Shown in pieces: positions 6,998 through 9,693 of a stretch of 9,693 nt of DNA. Each line of letters opens with the position of its first letter. The stretch's first letter is position 1. Source of the stretch: CAYMST01 sp964393115 (GTDB lineage: Bacteria; Bacteroidota; Bacteroidia; Cytophagales; Cyclobacteriaceae); assembly GCA_964393115.1 (NCBI GenBank), contig CAYMST010000178.1, positions 1-9,693 on the forward strand, read 5' to 3'. Below the pieces are notes generated by a model, which saw only the letters and a list, made by a program, of their open reading frames with translations, was not told the DNA's origin and did no database searches. The position numbers and the translations under genes are program-made.

Positions 6998-7624
6998 TTA
7001 AGAATGACTGAATAGAGCGTCAAATAAAACGGTAAATTGCTGAGCAGGAGCATAAGATCTACCGTGGTACGTGTTCGCTTGTACACTGATATAATTGGGG
7101 ACATCATTGATCATGACGTGCTCTATCAGGATATTCCCGAAGAGTTGAGCTCGTGGTGTTTCTAGATCTTTGATTCGAGGTTTCAAATAATGCTTTTCAC
7201 GCAGTTCCATTTTCCCGTTTACCTTCTCTACTATCGTAGCATCTGAGTTCATGTATTTATACCCTATTTCATGAGTTCTTTGGGCGATAAAGTCAAACAT
7301 GTATTGAAATTGAAGAGGTTGAAATGTCTTAGAGTTGTACCCAATGGCAAAACCATTGGATCCGCTAGTCTCTAAAATGTGTATCGGAAGATTAGAATTC
7401 TCAACGTCTAAAAGCTTAAGACTATATGCTTTATGAATCTCTTTTACTTGAAATTGCTGTCTTTCAGAATTCTCCCACTGCTCATATGCCTGATTATACT
7501 TCTCTGATCGCGAGATAACTTCGTGAAGAATAATACCGGAACCACTAGATTCCTTGAACAGATTATTGATTAGTTTGTCGATCTTCAATTTGCTTGAATT
7601 TATGAAGGCTCTATGTCTCAACAA
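6998..7624 (-). CDS. Conserved-looking hypothetical protein without an ATG start
   Basis: I do not recognise this family. The frame is open for about 208 codons and appears to encode a soluble protein with no signal peptide and no TM segment. The C-terminal half looks like a compact domain: FQYMFDFIAQRTHEIGYKY (106-124), LREKHYLKPRI (141-151), LFGNILIEH (161-169) and a C-terminal QFTVLFDALF (196-205). The first methionine codon is near residue 109, far too late, so initiation must be at a TTG. TTG at 7622-7624 gives 208 aa but lies in the loop of a stem-loop. TTG at 7586-7588 gives MKIDKLINNLF and 196 aa, and would leave that hairpin outside the gene. Possible loss of the original N-terminus cannot be excluded. 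The gldA ATG is 143 bases downstream. Confidence 0.65.
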   Translation of the reverse strand: MLRHRAFINSSKLKIDKLINNLFKESSGSGIILHEVISRSEKYNQAYEQWENSERQQFQVKEIHKAYSLKLLDVENSNLPIHILETSGSNGFAIGYNSKTFQPLQFQYMFDFIAQRTHEIGYKYMNSDATIVEKVNGKMELREKHYLKPRIKDLETPRAQLFGNILIEHVMINDVPNYISVQANTYHGRSYAPAQQFTVLFDALFSHS

Positions 7625-7637
7625 AGAAATAGAGCCT
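7606..7637 (-). terminator. Stem-loop after the adhesin-like gene
   Basis: AGGCTCTAT (7606-7614) and ATAGAGCCT (7629-7637) form a perfect 9-bp stem around a 14-base loop, 56 bases past the stop codon of the large surface-protein gene. No strong T run follows on the minus strand. It could be a weak terminator for that gene, or a structure controlling the unrecognised gene, whose possible TTG start lies in the loop. Confidence 0.4.
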
Positions 7638-7693
7638 AGCCAAAATATCTATTGAATATACCGGGCTTTCCTCAAAAGGTTACAGATAATCGG

Positions 7694-9693
7694 TTAATGA
7701 AGTAATGTTACCCCACCAAATTGTTCAAGTTCTTCAGACTCAGGTTTTAAATCATGTTTAAATACTATTCTATATGCGTATACTCCAGGTGGGAGTAAGT
7801 TGCCGCGGTAGATGCCTTCCCACTCAAAGTCGACATCTTCCGAGTAATACATGAGTTCCCCCCATCTATTAAAGATGTATATCTTAAATTCGGTAATGTG
7901 ATCATTTCTAAAAATTTTGAAGACTTGATTGTCGGAGAGGCTGGCGTTAGGGGTGAAGACGTTTGGAACTGAAAGCCTAAATAAACAGTCTTCTATCACG
8001 TTGGTTCTATCTAGCCGACAACTAAATCCATTACTCAGTTGCACTTCGTAATTCCCGGCTGTAGTTGTCGTAAATGGATTTGCCGTACTCACCGTTGCTG
8101 ATCGCCCAACAATCCTCCAAGAATAAGAGCTAAAATCTCCAGCATTTAATATGGCCTCGGCACGCTCGGGATCTGTAATGCAAAATTCGATTTGGTCATC
8201 CAGAGTCATCTCTTCGTCTGCAATTGGAGTAAGGAAGTAATCTCTCGTTTCAATAGCAGGGCATTCCCCTCCAGGATAAGTACTGGTAATCATGTACTGA
8301 CCGCTATCTGATATGGTGATAGCTGGGGTGTTGGCCACAAACCCATTGGGGCCAGTCCAGGTAAATAAGAGATCACTTATATCACTTGAAGCAGTAACAT
8401 CTGCAGTTGGATGTTCATTACAATTTGGGGCATAGTCGATCGCTATGTCTATGTCCTCGAAGACATCAACATCGAACGCTGCAATGCCTTCACAAGTCTC
8501 AGAAGCGTCAATAACTGTAGCTCTAACCATATAACCACCATCTGTATTCGCTGTAAGGGAGGCCGATAAGGTAGACAAGTCATTGCCATCTTGTGACCAA
8601 GTAAAGTCGTATTGTGATTGGTCAGCTCCATTTGAAACCGTGGCTTCCAAAGTAACTTCGCCATCACATGCGTCACCAGTAGAGTCAATATCAACTAAAG
8701 GCTGATCAAATATGTTGGCCTCTAGACTGTCATTTCCCTCACAAAGGTTTTGTCCATTCACCGCTACGCTATACATTCCGCTTTCACTGATGGCTAAAGT
8801 GCTGTTGCCAATAATGGTATTACCATTAGGCGTGGTCCAGGTGAAGCCAGTAGCTGTGCCAAAATTTGATATGGTCAATTGCGCTGTGTTTTCCGGAGTT
8901 TGACAAAGGTTGCTTGCCGCTAACGTAAAGCTTACCGGTCCTTCAGCTATCAAGTTGGCCGTATCGGATTGGATACAGCCCTGTCCAGAAGGATCAGTGT
9001 CTTCTATGGAAACGATATAAGTTCCTGACGATAAATTCGAGCGGTTATATATAGAGTCACCACTATTGGAGTCAGCTATCGCGTCACCAACTGTTGGGGT
9101 CAGTAGAACATCAAATAAAATGGGGGCGGTGTTCCCTGCAGTGCCGGATAAGGTTATTTCTAGTCCTAAAGAGTCTTCACATCCAGCGATTACGTTTAGG
9201 CTTTCAATATCAAAATCCGCGTTCTCATCTTCCAGGGAGAAGGTTGCTATAGAATCACATGAAGTAATCGTATTGTTAATTTCGATGGTGTAGACTCCGG
9301 CATCTAAGCCAGGTACCGTTGGTATAACTCCTGGTGCTTCGATGGTTGTAGTACCTACAATTTCATTGTTATCACTATCTAGAAACCGGTAATCAAATGT
9401 CCCTGATGAATTAAGTTGCACTCCAATACTTCCTGTACCCGTACAAGACCCTGGATTTGTAAGGGTTTCAGAAAAATCAAAGTCTTCATAAACAGTAACA
9501 AAAAGACTGTCGTACGCAGTACATTCTGTTATGGGATGTTGAATAGTCACACCATATGTATTGGTTCCACGGAGCGAAGGGTCAATAGCCAACGTTTGCT
9601 CATTCGATGATTGTAGCGCACCGTTGATGTACCATCTATGGACTGGAGATCGTGAATAATTACTATTTAGATCAGGTATGTCGACGTTAGGAC
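7694..9693 (-). CDS. T9SS type B surface protein, adhesin-like, C-terminal part (cut by right window edge)
   Basis: The frame stays open to the right edge, giving 665 complete C-terminal residues; the signal peptide and start lie outside. A TTG at 9590-9592 is internal, since the frame continues upstream with plausible sequence (RWYINGALQSSNEQT). The protein is rich in D, S, T and G and built of beta-sandwich-like modules of roughly 80-90 residues, each with a G-x-Y strand (GVYTIEI, GTYIVSI, GMYSVAV, GYMVRAT, GQYMITS, GNYEVQL) and a Cys pair. This resembles PKD/Ig-like repeats of Bacteroidota adhesins such as SprB-type proteins. The last 91 residues are a type B sorting domain that directs secretion by the type IX system and cell-surface retention. 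The substrate or surface it binds is unknown. Confidence 0.93.
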   Translation of the reverse strand, partial: PNVDIPDLNSNYSRSPVHRWYINGALQSSNEQTLAIDPSLRGTNTYGVTIQHPITECTAYDSLFVTVYEDFDFSETLTNPGSCTGTGSIGVQLNSSGTFDYRFLDSDNNEIVGTTTIEAPGVIPTVPGLDAGVYTIEINNTITSCDSIATFSLEDENADFDIESLNVIAGCEDSLGLEITLSGTAGNTAPILFDVLLTPTVGDAIADSNSGDSIYNRSNLSSGTYIVSIEDTDPSGQGCIQSDTANLIAEGPVSFTLAASNLCQTPENTAQLTISNFGTATGFTWTTPNGNTIIGNSTLAISESGMYSVAVNGQNLCEGNDSLEANIFDQPLVDIDSTGDACDGEVTLEATVSNGADQSQYDFTWSQDGNDLSTLSASLTANTDGGYMVRATVIDASETCEGIAAFDVDVFEDIDIAIDYAPNCNEHPTADVTASSDISDLLFTWTGPNGFVANTPAITISDSGQYMITSTYPGGECPAIETRDYFLTPIADEEMTLDDQIEFCITDPERAEAILNAGDFSSYSWRIVGRSATVSTANPFTTTTAGNYEVQLSNGFSCRLDRTNVIEDCLFRLSVPNVFTPNASLSDNQVFKIFRNDHITEFKIYIFNRWGELMYYSEDVDFEWEGIYRGNLLPPGVYAYRIVFKHDLKPESEELEQFGGVTLLH
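7697..7969 (-). other. Type B T9SS C-terminal sorting domain (CHU_C-like)
   Basis: The terminal 91 residues of the surface protein match the gliding motility-associated C-terminal domain pattern: VPNVFTPN at the front, then FKIYIFNRWGELMYYS, WEGIYRGNLLPPGVYAYRIV and the end FGGVTLLH. In the family this domain is read by the type IX secretion machinery, and type B domains often need a PorP/SprF-like partner. No sprF or porP gene is visible downstream in this window. Confidence 0.92.
7985..9523 (-). repeat. Seven cysteine-pair modules in the surface protein
   Basis: Numbering visible residues from the first complete codon (9691), cysteines fall at 57/83, 145/171, 239/263, 317/342, 400/424, 477/504 and 558/569. 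The first six pairs are 24-27 residues apart, and successive pairs begin 77-94 residues apart. Each first Cys follows a G-x-Y strand and each second Cys opens a new module. The DNA is not obviously repetitive, so the modules are old and diverged. These cysteines are likely disulphides in the oxidising periplasm or outside the cell. Confidence 0.75.

Noticed and set aside
6826..7107. Minus-strand ORF of 93 codons between the unrecognised gene and gldA
   Set aside because: It overlaps the 3' end of the unrecognised gene and the gldA start in another frame, and would contain the candidate promoter. Its hydrophobic composition reflects T-rich codons.
9590..9592. TTG as the start of the surface protein
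   Set aside because: The same frame continues open to the window edge with module-like sequence, no signal peptide follows the TTG, and a T9SS cargo must have one.
1..9693. CRISPR array, insertion sequence, prophage or defence system
   Set aside because: No spaced direct repeats, transposase motifs, terminal inverted repeats, phage genes or nuclease/toxin signatures were seen on either strand.

Overview
The window looks like a piece of a Bacteroidota chromosome, probably from a gliding or T9SS-bearing marine or soil lineage (Cytophagales-like or Flavobacteriia-like; the class cannot be settled from this sequence). Three things point there: a gldA-gldF-gldG ABC-transporter cluster, a large Cys-patterned surface protein ending in a type B (gliding motility-associated, CHU_C-type) sorting domain, and promoter-like sites of the Bacteroidota TTTG / TAnnTTTG kind with no evident Shine-Dalgarno sequences. 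All confidently called genes are on the minus strand, so transcription runs from right to left.

Right part (9693 to about 6998): the 3' part of a long secreted adhesin-like gene enters from the right edge. About 665 residues are visible, with seven regularly spaced cysteine pairs and the C-terminal sorting domain. A stem-loop follows, then an unrecognised protein of roughly 196-208 aa that lacks a convincing ATG start.

Middle (6854 to 2659): a tight four-gene operon of gldA (ATPase), gldF (six-TM permease), gldG (membrane-anchored auxiliary subunit) and a DUF4340-like membrane-anchored protein. The first two junctions overlap (ATGA and ATGGTAA) and the third has a 4-base gap, so the four products very probably form one ABC-2-type complex. 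A promoter-like sequence inside a 16-bp palindrome lies just upstream of gldA.

Left part (2507 to 1): dnaN, the DNA polymerase III sliding clamp, follows after 151 bases containing two mutually exclusive small hairpins, and ends at a very strong stem-loop terminator. About 725 bases with no confident gene come next; they hold a possible 57-aa membrane peptide on the plus strand and a cluster of short repeats. The left edge carries the 5' end of a sensor histidine kinase gene: six TM segments, a linker and the H-box, cut off by the window edge.

Most of the window is recognisable housekeeping and gliding/secretion machinery. No CRISPR array, insertion sequence, tRNA, rRNA or defence system was seen. 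The less explained parts are the gldA promoter palindrome, the switch-like element before dnaN, the gene without an ATG start, and the dnaN-to-kinase intergenic region.
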